In this document: positions 1-10,453 of the stretch, in pieces
Position numbering within the stretch: position 1 is the stretch's first letter
How the letters are laid out: each line of letters opens with the position of its first letter
From: Clarkia xantiana subsp. parviflora
Taxonomy: Eukaryota; Streptophyta; Magnoliopsida; Myrtales; Onagraceae
Assembly: GCA_036873135.1 (NCBI GenBank)
Contig: JAPTYO010000002.1
Span: 23,896,452 to 23,960,451 of the forward strand
DNA length: 64,000 nucleotides
Direction: 5' to 3'
Translations under genes and position numbers: made by a program
The notes under the pieces: model-generated
What the model saw: the letters and a program-made list of their open reading frames with translations, nothing else
What the model was told of the DNA's origin: nothing
Database searches by the model: none

Positions 1-157
1 CTTCATACATCCTTCCGATGCTTTACTCGGGACTTCACCACTTAAGGTTTCTCATCCATATCATTTAATGTAACTTCGTATGTCTTTTGTGACATTTTCC
101 TCGGGACTTTACCACTTAAGGTTTCTCATCCATGCCTTTCAAGGCAATTTTGTACAT
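1..157. repeat. Direct repeats of about 73 bp in gypsy 3' region
   Basis: Positions about 28-58 and 101-131 carry the same block (core CACTTAAGGTTTCTCATCCAT), with looser similarity between the spacers. This looks like an older repeat layer next to the 65-bp array and belongs to the untranslated 3' part of the gypsy element. Confidence 0.6.
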
Positions 158-175
158 CACTTAGGATGATTTTTC

Positions 176-565
176 GTACCCATTAAGGCTTTTTGCCGCA
201 TCATATAGACGACTTACGCGGACCCGTTTAGGGCTTTTTCGTACCCTTTAAGGCTTTTTGCCGCATCATATAGACGACTTACGCGGACCCGTTTAGGGCT
301 TTTTCGTACCCTTTAAGGCTTTTTGCCGCATCATATAGACGACTTACGCGGACCCGTTTAGGGCTTTTTCGTACCCTTTAAGGCTTTTTGCCGCATCATA
401 TAGACGACTTACGCGGACCCGTTTAGGGCTTTTTCGTACCCTTTAAGGCTTTTTGCCGCATCATATAGACGACTTACGCGGACCCGTTTAGGGCTTTTTC
501 GTACCCTTTAAGGCTTTTTGCCGCATCATATAGACGACTTACGCGGACCCGTTTAGGGATTTTTC
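176..565. repeat. Six 65-bp tandem repeats in the gypsy 3' region
   Basis: The motif GTACC recurs at 176, 241, 306, 371, 436, 501 and 566, an exact 65-bp period. Units 2-5 look identical and the outer ones slightly diverged. Shorter, degraded relatives (GTACCT..AAGGCTTTT) continue to about 730. Tandem arrays between integrase and the 3' LTR are a known trait of Tat/Ogre elements, and some have seeded plant satellites. The near-identity of inner units suggests recent unequal exchange or replication slippage. Confidence 0.9.
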
Positions 566-881
566 GTACCTAGGCTTTTGGTTGCATCATAAAGACGACT
601 TACTCATACCCCGTAGGGTTTTTGTCCGTACCTCGAAAGGCTTTTTATCGCGCCATAAAGGCGACTTACTCGTACCTCGTAAGGCTTTTATCGTACCTCA
701 GAAGGCTTTTGTCGCGTCCTTCAGGACGTCTTACTGACAGTTAGAATAAATATAAAAGCAATTTGATCGAAAGCAACTTTTATTCATTAATAACTTAAAG
801 TTTTGCTTACATCGGATCGATAGATAATCTTGCGCCATTCGCGGCGGCTTAACATCACGCTCCTCTAAAGGCGACTTAATA

Positions 882-2807
882 TCAAACATGATACTTCTTC
901 AAGTGTGCGCCACTGAAGGAATGTTTCAACGTCTTGCCATCAAGGTCTTCTAGCTTGTATGCATTCGGGGCTGGCATCCCTACGATCTTGTAAGGTCCCT
1001 CCCATTTCGGTGATAGCTTGTTGATCCAATCTTGATGGACAAACTCGTTCCTCCGCCAGACAAGTTCCCCCACGAAGAATTGTCGGGACTTGACACGCCG
1101 ATTATAATATCGGGCTGTTGCCAGACGCATCTGAGCCTGAACTTCATCAGCCTTCCACCTTTTCTCCTCGAGCAAGTCTAAGTCTAGACGTCTCATTTCC
1201 TCGTTCGTTAGAGGCTCATAATACATCCTGTGATGGGACGCCACCGCTATCTCCACGGGGGAAACTGCCTCCATGCCATAGACAAGGCCAAACGGAGTCT
1301 CCCCTGTCGACTGCTTGGGTGTTGTTCTAACAGCCCACAACACGTTTTCAAGCTCATCTAGCCAATGACCCTGCAGGGCGTAGACTCTCTTCTTCAAGCC
1401 ATCCATCACGATCTTGTTGGCTGATTCGACTTGGCCATTGGTCTGAGCATGGTGGACGGAAGCTGTCTGATGCTCAATGTTCAATTCCTCCAGGTACTCC
1501 TTCAACTGAGCCCCATTGAATGGAGGCCCATTATCGCTGATCAACACTCGAGGAACCCCATACCGGGATATGATCTGAGTTTGAAGGAACTTGAGGATCT
1601 GCTGCCCCGTCGTCTTGGCCAACGCCTTAGCCTCTATCCACTTCGAGAAGTAATCGATAGCTACGAGTAAATATTTGCACTGACCTTTTGCTTGTGGAAG
1701 GGGTCCCACCAAGTCGATGCCCCACTGCGCGAAGGGCCAAGCACTTCTGATGGACATCAAGTCCGCGGCAGGAGCCACGATATTCGGAGCGTACCTCTGG
1801 CATGCATCACAGGATTGGACCATCGCTGTCGCTTCCTTGTTCATCGAAGGCCAATAGTAGCCTAGATTCAACGCCTTCCTCACAATGGATCGGGCCCCTT
1901 CATGACAGGCCGCGACTCCCTCGTGCAGCTCTCTCAGGATCCGATTCGTGTCGGGCTCCGCCACACATTTCAGAAAAGGCTTTACATGCCCCCTCTTGTA
2001 TAACTGGTTGTCCACCATCACGTAGTTACTCACGATCCGACGCAACCTAACAGCTGCCACTTCATCATCGGGGAGTGCCCCCGTAGTCAGGTATGTGACT
2101 ATCGGGGTCATCCAGGTGGGTTTCTCTTCTTCCTCCGATCCTGCTTCGATAGCGCAAACCTTCGACGGATCGATGGTCGAGATAATTACTCTCTCCAGGA
2201 AGTGCACCTTCCGATTCTCCTCGGGGGCCACTCCCAGAGCAAACTTGCTTAAGGCGTCTGCCTCCGCATTTTCTTCTCTCGGGATCGCCTCAATGTCAAA
2301 GCTTTTGAAGCTTCCCTTCAAAGTCTGCACTTCGTGCAAATACTTCCTCATTGTCGGGCTCTTGGCTTCATAGTTCCCCTGGACTTGATTCACGATCAAG
2401 CTAGCATCACACTTCACTTTTAAATGGTCCACTCCTGTGCCCTTGGCGATTTTGAGGCCCGTGATGAGAGCCTCATACTCCGCTTCGTTGTTGGTGGCCC
2501 TAAACGTCAAGGCCAAGGCATATCGCAGGGGCTCGTCTCCACCGGGCGGTATTAATACGAATCCTGCCCCCGATCCTTCTACACTTGATGAACCATCAGT
2601 GTACATCTCCCAAGTGTTCTCCTCATTTGGCTGTTCTGGCTGTTCTGCTATCGGGACCTCCATGGTTGCCCCCTCTACAGGACCCGCTTCTTCTAGATCG
2701 GGTGCTGTAGACTCAGGTATAAAATCCGTCAATGTCTGGCCCTTAATAGCAGTTCTCGGAGCGAAATGAATACGGAACTCCGTAAGCTCGATGGCCCATT
2801 TTACCAA
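882..2807 (-). pseudogene. Gypsy pol: second RNase H and integrase
   Basis: An uninterrupted frame of about 640 codons. Residues about 65-190 form an RNase H fold (YTDGSSS with the first Asp, NNEAEYEAL with the Glu, CDASL and AEADALSK with later acidic residues), separate from the gypsy RNase H of the RT module; this second copy is typical of the Tat lineage. Residues about 290-340 are the H-H-C-C zinc finger of integrase (LHEG..CHEG..CDACQ). Residues about 360-480 are the DDE core (WGIDLVGP, ISDNGPPF, NGQVESAN), followed by a complete C-terminal region ending KKYHV. The frame opens on TTG rather than ATG. It joins the RT frame through a one-base shift in a G4 run near 2812-2816, so it is part of a broken polyprotein, not a separate gene. 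Confidence 0.88.
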
Positions 2808-3890
2808 TCTCCCCGCACCTCCGGTCGGTTCAAAAAGTGCTTCAAGGGCTGATTAGTTAACACCGTAACCTCGTGGGCATGGAAGTAAGGTCGTAGCTTT
2901 CGAGCAGCAACAATCAACGCAAAGAAATACTTCTCAATAGCGGGATAATTTATTTCGGATTTGGCAAACGCCTTGCTTACATAATAAACAGGCACTTGGT
3001 TGCCCTGGAAAATCTTAATCAAAACAGAACTAACAGCAACTTCAGAAACAACCAAATAGAGATAAAGCGGCTCGCCTGGAACCGGTTTCGCCAACGGCGG
3101 AAGGGTACGGAGGTGCTGCTTGAGTGCTTGGAATGCCTCCTCGCACTTGTCGGACCATTCAAACTTCTTGTGGGCCCTTAGCACATCAAAAAATGGCATG
3201 GCTCTGTCACTTACCTTGGATAGGAATCGATTCATCGCGGCCAACCGGCCATTCAACACTTGAACCTCCCGATGAGTCTTCGGAGACTGCATCTCCTCGA
3301 TTGCTCGCAGCTTCTCGGGATTCACCTCGATTCCTCTCTGGCTCACCATGAACCTTAGGAATTTCCCCGAGTTCACCCTGAAAGCGCACTTGTCCGGATT
3401 CAAACGAACCTGATGAAACTTCATCCGCTCAAACGCCGCCGCCAAGTTTTGGACATGGTCCCCTGCCTGTCGGGACTTCACCAGCATGTCATCTACATAC
3501 GCCTCCACAATCTTTCCCAGCATGTCCCCAAACAACTTGTTCACCATCCTCTGGTAAGTTGCTCCAGCATTGATCAATCCGAAGGGCATTACGTCGTAGT
3601 GATAAACGTCACTATCGGCATAGAAGGCCGTATGGGGGGCATCCTCCTTCGCCATCTTGATCTGGTTGTAACCAGAATAGGCATCCATGAAGCTTAGCAG
3701 CTCGTGTCCCGATGTGGCATCCACCAACTGGTCAATCCTCGGGAGCGGATAGCAATCCTTCGGGCAGGCCTTGTTCAAGTCGCGGAAATCGACACACATC
3801 CGCCACTTCCCGTTACTCTTTCGCACCAGGACTGGGTTAGCGACCCAAGTCTGGAATCGGAGCTCCTTGATGTCTGATGAATCCAGCGTC
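2801..3890 (-). pseudogene. Gypsy pol: reverse transcriptase and gypsy RNase H
   Basis: The reading frame carries RT motifs in order: KWRMCVDFRDLNKACPKD, FMDAYSGYNQI with the first catalytic Asp, FGLINAGATYQ, and the catalytic AYVDDMLVKS box. The connection domain and gypsy-type RNase H follow (FEWSDKCEEAFQALK, YYVSKAF), ending NRPEVRGDW before a stop. The family continues without a stop into the second RNase H, so one base has been gained here. At the N-terminal side the RT start lies in another frame (see the gag-protease entry); the shift is close to 3880. Codons upstream of about 3890 in this frame are not RT-like. Confidence 0.88.
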
Positions 3891-5939
3891 GAGCAGTCTG
3901 CCCACCTCCTGCTGGATCGCAATCCTCTTATCCGCGCCCATCGGACGCCTCCTCTGCGCGATAGGCTTGATCGCGGGATCAATCTTTAGCTCGTGCACTA
4001 TCACGTCGGGGCTGATTCCTGGCATATCGCTCGGGGACCAGGCAAACAGCTCTTTGAACTCTTTCAGGAGCTCAATCAACTCTTGGGCTCTCTCCTCCGA
4101 CAGAGCGGACCCGATCTTTACCTTCCTTCGAGGTCCATCAATCTCGACCTCCTTCAGATCCTCCATGGGGGCGGGACGCCCAAACTCCTCTCGAGGATCG
4201 GCATCAGTCTGCAGGACAGCCATGGCTTCCCTCCTTCTCCTTCGGGTGGCATTGACATAACACTTTCGTGACGCCACCTGGTCACCTTTGACCTCTCCGA
4301 CCCCATTGTCAGTCGGGAACTTCATCTTCTGGTGGACGGTCGAGGCGACCGCCATGAGGGGGTTGATGGTGGTTCTCCCGATGATGGCGTTATACGTCCC
4401 CGCAGACTCTACCACGACGAAATCCACGTTCCGTCGTTCCATCTTCCAGCCACTACCGAACTCCACCGGTAAGGTAATCATTCCCAACGGATAGGAAGTT
4501 GAACCAGAGAATCCTACCATCGGGAAGTTCACCTGTGTCAGGTCCTTCTTCGTCTTTCCCATGGATTCCAGGGCGTCCATGAAAAGAATGTCGGAGGAGC
4601 TCCCTCCGTCTATCAGGATCCGCTTCATCTCGAATCCGTCCACGTCCAGGGTCACGACCAAGGCGTCATCGTGAGGGCTCTCCACGCCTATCAAATCCTC
4701 CGCCGAGAAAGAAATCACCATTTCTTCATTTACAGTCCACGACCGGGACCTTTTGCGGGAGGCATAATTCTCTCGAGAAGCGGAGGTGTCGCCTCCTGGT
4801 GCCATTCCTCCGTGAATGACGTTAATGGTTCCCCGCCTCTCCTTACGGACACCGGAGCCAGAGGATTCCGGCTCAACCTTCTTCTTCTTTGGAGATCGAT
4901 CACGGGACTTGGAACGGGACCGTGACCGACTTTTGGAACGGGATCGGCACCGTCCCCTTCCGACGAACTCCTTCAGCTTCCCCTTCTGGATCAGCTTCTC
5001 TATCTCCTTCTTCAGCTCCCGACAGTTATCCGTATCGTGACCATTGGCTCGATGGTACCGACAGTAACGATCGGAGCGGCCTCCCAAGAATTCACCTTCC
5101 TTCCTCGGGGGGTATCGGGCGAGACCCTGCCGATCCATCACAGCTAGGATGGAGGTCATCGAACTGTTGATGGGAACATTACGACCCTCGCGGTTATCTT
5201 TCTTCGGAGGACGCCTGTCCTCCCTTCTCTCGGGGCGACCACGGCTCTTACTTCCCTCCGATTTGTCGGTCCCTTTGCGATCATCCGACAGTTTGGACGA
5301 TGGCTTTCCTCTTCCTGACTTCGGAGGATCCAGCTCTCCGGCAACAATCTTCGACTCTTGTACGTCGATTTGCTGTTTCACCCTCGCTTGCAGGGCTTCC
5401 ATGCTCCACACAGCCTTCGCGGCTACACTGTGCATCAGATCGGACCCATATGGAGCAGTCAGGTTCCGAAGGAAGGTTCGGATGGTCTCTCCCTCCGATA
5501 TCTCCTCATCGATCTCCGCAGCACTAGCAGTGAACCGTTGGTAGTAATATGCCAACGACTCGTCGGATATTTGCACCACCTGGGTCAAAGACCTCACGCT
5601 CTTTAGGAGACGCCTACGACCTTGATATTGCTTGATGAAGCGATCGTGCATATCAGCCCAGCACGTAATACTTCCCGGCGGTAGGCTGAAAAACCATGTC
5701 ATGGCCCTTTCTCCCAAGGTGATCGGGAACAATGAACATATGAGGTCATCATTCGAAGTCCTACCCATACAAGCCTGGACATGTCTCTGAACATGGCGCA
5801 CCGGGTCCCCTTCACCATCATACTCCTTGATGGTCGGGATGCCTAGCCCTGGCGGGGCGACAGTATCCAGCAGCCGTGGAACAAAAGGGTGAGTGGATCG
5901 GTCCCTTAGCTCCGATGTCATTTGCTTCTGGTCACCCAT
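3837..5939 (-). pseudogene. Gypsy gag (C-terminal part), protease and start of RT
   Basis: A 700-codon frame opening at an ATG. Residues about 30-180 match the retrotransposon gag domain (YDGEGDPVRHVQ, FSLPPGSI, YQGRRRLL). A Cys-His knuckle-like motif CRYHRANGHDTDNC is near residue 290. A run of Arg-Ser repeats (SRSKSRSRSRSKSRDRS) follows at about 333-352. An aspartic protease core DGGSSSDIL, where related plant elements have D[ST]G or DGG, is near residue 443. The last about 60 residues begin RT (PMGADKRIAIQQEV) and then lose frame near 3880. In the family gag starts much nearer the PBS, so the ATG at 5939 reflects another frame break, not a true start. Confidence 0.85.
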
Positions 5940-6514
5940 GCAGATGTTGACAATTTTACCACCTGATCGGGGGTAATGGGGCCATTCAAGGGAATGGTCC
6001 TATGTTGCACTGGTCCGGGACCATCCACCACGAATTTCTCCGAGTGCGCGGGTTCCTTTCCCCTACTCCTAGGCTGAACCTCCTGAACCTCTTGCTCCTC
6101 TGGAACCACCCTTGGAGGGGGTGGAGGTAACTCTTCTCGCGGAGGCAACTCCTCTGCCTTCCTGGCAGCCTCTCTTTTGTCCAACAGAGCCTCCATGGCC
6201 GCCAAGAACATAGGCATAGCATCTGCTACCGCCTTGGCCAACTCTGAGTTCGAAGAAGAACCTACCTCCCTTCGCGGGATTTCCTCTCTGTGCCCTACCG
6301 GGTTTGGAGGGGCATCCACTTCCCTTCGCGGGATATCTTGCCTGTTCACCGCCGTGTCTCGGACTGAGACCTCATCATCACCATGCCCCCCTGTCTGGGA
6401 AACAGCAGGGTGCTCACCTTGTTCAGCAGCATGCTCCATCAACGGGGAATTCACAGTTCCAGCAGGGCGAGAACTGCCGGCCTGAACTTGCTTCTTCTTG
6501 CCACCACCGGCCAT
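5918..6514 (-). pseudogene. Gypsy gag N-terminal part
   Basis: Starting at the ATG at 6514 this frame encodes about 198 residues beginning MAGGGKKKQ, rich in Pro, Glu and Arg with a polyproline stretch near the middle, and ends TRSK just after entering the next gag frame. The frame stays open upstream to the PBS through a TTG at 6568, but the ATG at 6514 is the first usable start. It overlaps the following gag frame by 22 bp in a different phase, so a small indel near 5930 separates them. Low-complexity N-terminal gag segments like this are common in Tat elements. Confidence 0.7.
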
Positions 6515-6549
6515 TGATCTGGTAGAAACTATTTTGGCTTTTCGTAAGG

Positions 6550-6568
6550 TTCCCACAGACGGCGCCAA
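6550..6568 (-). other. Primer binding site of the gypsy element
   Basis: Immediately next to the LTR edge the minus strand reads TTGGCGCCGTCTGTGGGAA. TGGCGCCG at this position is the usual plant gypsy PBS start and pairs with a tRNA 3' end of the Asp/Arg type; beyond the first nine or so bases pairing to tRNA-Asp is imperfect. Confidence 0.8.
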
Positions 6569-7293
6569 TGTTGGATCACGGGCGGAGCTCCGTTACGTTC
6601 TTGACGGAAAGCTTGAACTCCTGGGCTCCGCGTAATCCTGCAAAAGGGGATGACCTGGGTGGTGACCCAGAATCCCTCTCCGATGCTTAAATGAGTATGT
6701 GATCAATGAGGTGGTAAGAAATAGTCTAAGTTCGTATTAGATAATGTCTTTTCTAAGGTAACTTCCTCCTTTATATAGGAGAGGAAGTTACTCAGTTACC
6801 TGAGACTGCGCCTGGCAGTTTTACCCACGATTCCGCATATCTCGTTTGGGATTCCATATATCTCGCCCCACGCTCCGCGTATCTCGCCCACTCTCCGAGT
6901 ATCTCGGGCACGCCCTGCGTATCTCGGGGGCGACTATCTGTATCTTAACCGTCTCCCTCCTACTCTATCTAGTAGACGAGTTTCTCGGTCTTATCCTCTG
7001 ATCACAAGTCCCAACTCTTGTCGGGGACTCCAGAGTTATCTCATTCTAGGTCACCACCCAGGACCCTTTGTCTCACGAGACAGGTCCAGCCTCCGCGGGG
7101 CTTTATTATCGGGGCCTTTACAAAGGCATATCGGGGCCAACTCAGAGGCTTCTTGTCGGGAGCATTCAGCTCATATCGGGACCGCTAGTGGGCTTTTGGG
7201 CCTTCTCGGCCTTTCACGAGGCCCACTGGACTTACTCGCCGTCTATTGACTGTTTAACGGGGCTAACGATTACATCGGAACCCATCATATACA
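6569..7293 (-). repeat. 5' LTR of the gypsy element (725 bp)
   Basis: On the plus strand the block starts TGTTGGATCA at the PBS and ends CATATACA, giving TGT...ACA ends. A minus-strand TATA box (CCTATATAAAG) lies at 6769-6779, consistent with the element's direction. Internal degenerate repeats of the form GTATCTCG occur at about 6830-6945. The outer edge is fixed because L1 RNase H coding sequence resumes directly after it. Confidence 0.85.
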
Positions 7294-7603
7294 CGTATTT
7301 TCAGCTTTTGGTTAAGATGCTTGACGAACAAGTTTGTAATGTTGTGTTGTTGTTTGGTGTGCTTTCAAATATTCTTATTTTATGTAGTGTTTTGTCAGTC
7401 AGGGTTGTCTTCAAACCTCGTACTTTTGTGCATGTTGCACATCGAACTGGGAAGAAGTCAAGCAGCGTAAGGTTATCGGGTTCTTGGTTCGGGGCTGATA
7501 TCCATTTCATGTCTTCTTCCTTAGTAGGTTGTAATATTTGGTTTGTTATTAATATATGCCTCGTCTATTACCAGAAAAGAATTCTAAAAAAAAATTAAAA
7601 ACA
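7294..7603 (+). pseudogene. 3' end of an L1 LINE (RNase H tail), host of the gypsy insertion
   Basis: The frame here encodes a segment containing FKPRTFVHVAHR, clearly parallel to FKPRTFVSVAHQ in the L1 at 10454-11206, followed by a GSWFGADI-like end and a short A-rich tail at about 7588-7603. The alignment begins directly at the gypsy LTR edge, so the LINE was split by that insertion. Its upstream part should lie left of the window. Without the other flank it cannot be told whether this LINE was full length. Confidence 0.75.
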
Positions 7604-7714
7604 AATCAAATTATTAATTTCTTCATGCGTATCTATCTAATATAAGTGAGTAAAATAATATTTCTTTATATATATTTAGATGTAATAGAGTAGGTATTTA
7701 AAAGTAGGAGTCCT

Positions 7715-7871
7715 CCTTATTGGGTGTCACTACAATTATTCTCTTGTTTTTAATGTTTATTATGTTTCCTCGACTTAATTCCGAATTAGTGTTTCTTTTG
7801 TATAATCAATAAAGTTCATCTTTGGCAAAAAAAAAAAAAAAATCAATAAAGTTCGTCTTGAAGAAAAAAAA
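7715..7871 (+). mobile_element. 5'-truncated retroposon 3' end with poly(A)
   Basis: A block ending in an A12-like tail is bracketed by direct repeats AAAGTAGGAGTCCT (7701-7714) and AAAGTAGGAATCCT (7872-7885), a 14-bp target duplication with one mismatch. It contains no coding sequence and is probably an L1 3' UTR. A second micro-insertion (7823-7840) lies inside it. Confidence 0.6.
7823..7840 (+). mobile_element. 18-bp micro-insertion of an L1 tail
   Basis: The insert is TGGC plus A14. It is flanked by AATCAATAAAGTTCATCTT (7804-7822) and AATCAATAAAGTTCGTCTT (7841-7859), a 19-bp duplication with one mismatch. Long TSD plus poly(A) is the signature of target-primed reverse transcription; only the last few bases of the element were copied. 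Confidence 0.7.
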
Positions 7872-8097
7872 AAAGTAGGAATCCTTCATCTTCATCCAGC
7901 AGATCTGGGTCGAGTCCTTCCAAGAGTATATTTGGACCGCTTGGGTCACGAATTTAGGTGAATAAATGGAAAAAGGCCGAATAAGTATTGGATCAACAAA
8001 TGGGCCCAAGTAGGCATCCCAACCCTGTAGTAAGTAGTACTTTGTCCCATTCTTTTAGACTAATTGATTTTATTGATAATTTATATATTATCAAAGC

Positions 8098-8121
8098 TTT
8101 TTTTTTTTTTTTTGGGTAACC
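8098..8121 (-). mobile_element. 24-bp micro-insertion of an L1 tail, reverse orientation
   Basis: A T16 run followed by GGGTAACC, flanked on both sides by the identical 13-mer ATATTATCAAAGC (8085-8097 and 8122-8134). On the minus strand the insert reads GGTTACCC then poly(A). Confidence 0.75.
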
Positions 8122-8265
8122 ATATTATCAAAGCAAATCTGGTTAAATCCTGTTATAGACGTCATATGAAGAGAACTTTAATACTTAATAACCGAAATTT
8201 CGAAAGTAATTTTATATATATGCGTTCTTAATAATAAAGGATTTTTCTTTGTCAGTGATAACTTT

Positions 8266-8284
8266 TTTTTTTTTTTTTGGCCAA
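8266..8284 (-). mobile_element. 19-bp micro-insertion of an L1 tail, reverse orientation
   Basis: Poly(T) then GGCCAA, flanked by TTGTCAGTGATAACTTT (8249-8265) and TTGTCATTGATAACTTT (8285-8301), a 17-bp duplication with one mismatch. On the minus strand the insert is TTGGCC plus poly(A). Confidence 0.75.
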
Positions 8285-8301
8285 TTGTCATTGATAACTT
8301 T

Positions 8302-8772
8302 CGGATTAATGTTTTTTGCTGTCGAATATATAGTTTAGTCAATAATGTGTTCTTCCTAAATATGACGACTGTTACTTTGATGAATATATATTAACAAATG
8401 AAGGGAATTCGGATGGTGAAAAAAGGAGGAGAGAATAATTTTAAAAAAAGGTGAGAGAAATAAAAAAATTAATCTAAAGATTGTTGCAAATATTTGTTGC
8501 CCATAATATATCCTCATTTTTACATAATTGTTTTTATGGTGAATGATCAACCTTTAATCAAGCTGATACATCTTAATTATATTTCATCTCTTCAATAAAT
8601 TTAATATTAAATATAAGTATAGAGATTTGATTGTTCCGATTAAGAGAATCTAGTTAGAATCCTCTTTTTAGAAAATTTCCTAATGAACAATTTCAATGTC
8701 TTCCTACTTATTTCTCTATGACTTAATTATATTTTCCATCTTTTCTCCCATTAATTAATATATAGTAATTAA
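8302..8772. other. AT-rich intergenic stretch, nothing recognised
   Basis: No gene, RNA gene or clear repeat is visible between the micro-insertion and the L1 that starts near 8773. Confidence 0.5.
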
Positions 8773-8782
8773 TATGGAATCT

Positions 8783-9875
8783 CATGAAACGACTTCGGGT
8801 TGGCAAGGTTAGCCTTATTGCTCTCAAACTTGATATGAGCAAAGCATATGATCGGTTGGAATGGCCATTTATTAAAAAAGTCATGATAGCAATTGGTTTG
8901 CCACTGCGCTTCCAGGATTGGATCATGGAGTGTATTACATAAGCTTCCCTCGCAGTTCTTATCAATGGCCAGCCCACTCCAACTATTCCTTCTTCTAGAG
9001 GGTTGCGCCAGGGTGACCCCCTGTCTCCTCTTATATTCATTCTTTGTGCGGAGGCGCTATCGGCTAGATTTTTGGCTCAGGAAGAGGGTACAATCCGAGG
9101 TATTAAGCCGGGATCAGACTGTTCCCCGATCACACACCTGTTTTTCGCAGATGATAGTTTCATTTTCTTTGAAGCCTCTGCTTCTAGCATTCCTGCAGTT
9201 CGACGAATCCTGGATGACTATGCGTTGGAATCAGGTCTACTTGTCAATTACGCAAAATCTAGTGTCCGTTTCAGTACGAATGTTTCAGAAGACGATCAGG
9301 TGCGCTATCAAAATCTGTTGGGTGTTCGCAGCATGAACGATGCTGACCTTTATTTGGGCCTCCCCATTGATTGGACAACTCAAAAAAAGGAGGTTGGGGT
9401 TCGTTTGGTTGATAGGATCTCACGACGTATCCAAGGATGGATGGGCTCGTTACTTTCCCCAGCAGGTAAAGCAATCATTATCCAAAGTATAATCGCATCT
9501 ATTCCAACATATGCTATGTCATGTATTCAGATTCCGTTATCTGCCATTGATAAGATTGAGCAACTTATTCGAGCCTTTTTTTGGAAGACCACAACCAATA
9601 AAAGAGGAATCCATTGGGTAGCTTGGGATACACTTATCGCCCCTAAGCGAGAAGGTGGACTGGGTCTACGAGACTTACGTTCCTTCAATAAAGCGCTTCT
9701 TCTTAAACAACTTTGGAGAATACTAACGTCTCATTCGTCCTTATGGGCACTTTGCATGCGCACAAAGTACTTAGCGCATGAACCTTTTAGCAGCACTTAT
9801 GCTTCCTCTTCTCACTCACTTCCGTGGAGAACACTTTTGGCCTTAAGACCACAACTCTTCCAAGGGAGTCGATGA
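8783..9875 (+). pseudogene. L1 reverse transcriptase (partial)
   Basis: Motif A is LDMSKAYDRLEW near 8830-8865. After an in-frame stop at about 8940, the frame continues with LRQGDPLSPLIFILC, the catalytic HLFFADDSFIF box near 9135-9170, YLGLPIDW and the thumb region (GWMGSLLSPAGKAIIIQS, REGGLGLRDL). The catalytic FADD is intact. A further stop at 9873-9875 separates it from the next segment. In life this enzyme copies the L1 RNA at the nicked target site in the nucleus; here only the fossil frame remains. Confidence 0.85.
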
Positions 9876-9896
9876 CGTATTGGTACTGGTGCTTCG

Positions 9897-10406
9897 GTGA
9901 ATTTCTGGACGAATCCATGGGTACCTAATCATCATAATCTTTTCCTCTGGGCGTCTCAAGATTCTGTCCCTCGACCACTCTCCGTTGATCAACTTATCGA
10001 TAACACAACACGCACTTGGAAGGTCTCCACCTTGGATGCTATCCTCCACCCAGTCGCTTCTTCGGCGATTCAGGACATACCTCTTGCTTTGTTTCCCCAT
10101 GTAGATAAGCTCCTTTGGAATCATACGCGAAATGACGTTTACTCTGTTAAATCCGGATACCACCACTTCTGCTTGATCAAAAAAGCAGTCCCAACTTGCC
10201 CCACCACTTCATCCCCTAGGATTGCGAGTCCTAATTTTTGGATGATACTTTGGAATCTCAGGGTGTTTCCTAAAATTAAGATGTTCATCTGGAAGGGATG
10301 TGTTAACGGCTTACCACTTGGTTCCTCCCTCTCTATCCGTATTCGACAGGCAAATCCGTTTTGTTTTTTTTTTGCATTCGATTCTTTGAATCTTGGGATC
10401 ACTTGA
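9897..10406 (+). pseudogene. L1 ORF2 zf-RVT region
   Basis: Reads FWTNPWVP and later WNLRVFPKIKMFIWKGCVNGLPLGSSL, the usual plant L1 segment between RT and RNase H. The Cys-containing motif that should follow is interrupted; the frame ends at 10406 in a degraded stretch with a T9 run near 10363. Confidence 0.7.
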
Positions 10407-10453
10407 TGTGGTCGTGCCCATTCACTGAACGCGTCTGATTTGCTAGTCCCCTA

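Larger units (their letters stand above)
1..7293 (-). mobile_element. Ty3/gypsy LTR retrotransposon, Tat-like, left end cut by window
   Basis: Read on the minus strand the order is 5' LTR (6569-7293), primer binding site, gag, protease, RT, gypsy RNase H, a second RNase H, integrase, then a repeat-rich 3' region running off the window start. The second RNase H between the RT module and integrase, a long gag with a zinc-knuckle-like CRYHRANGHDTDNC motif, and tandem repeats downstream of integrase are known marks of the Tat/Ogre/Retand lineage. Frame breaks near 5930, 3880 and 2812 make it non-functional as read. The 3' LTR is not in the window, so element length and target duplication cannot be checked. 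The right flank (from 7294) is L1 LINE RNase H sequence, so the element landed in a LINE. Confidence 0.93.

Noticed and set aside
176..565. 65-bp array as a CRISPR array
   Set aside because: Units are contiguous with no unique spacers, and the context is a plant retrotransposon.
7068..7293. Upstream half of the plus-strand open frame 7068-7598 as a gene start
   Set aside because: It lies in the gypsy LTR; only the part after 7294 has LINE similarity, so the frame is a chance join.
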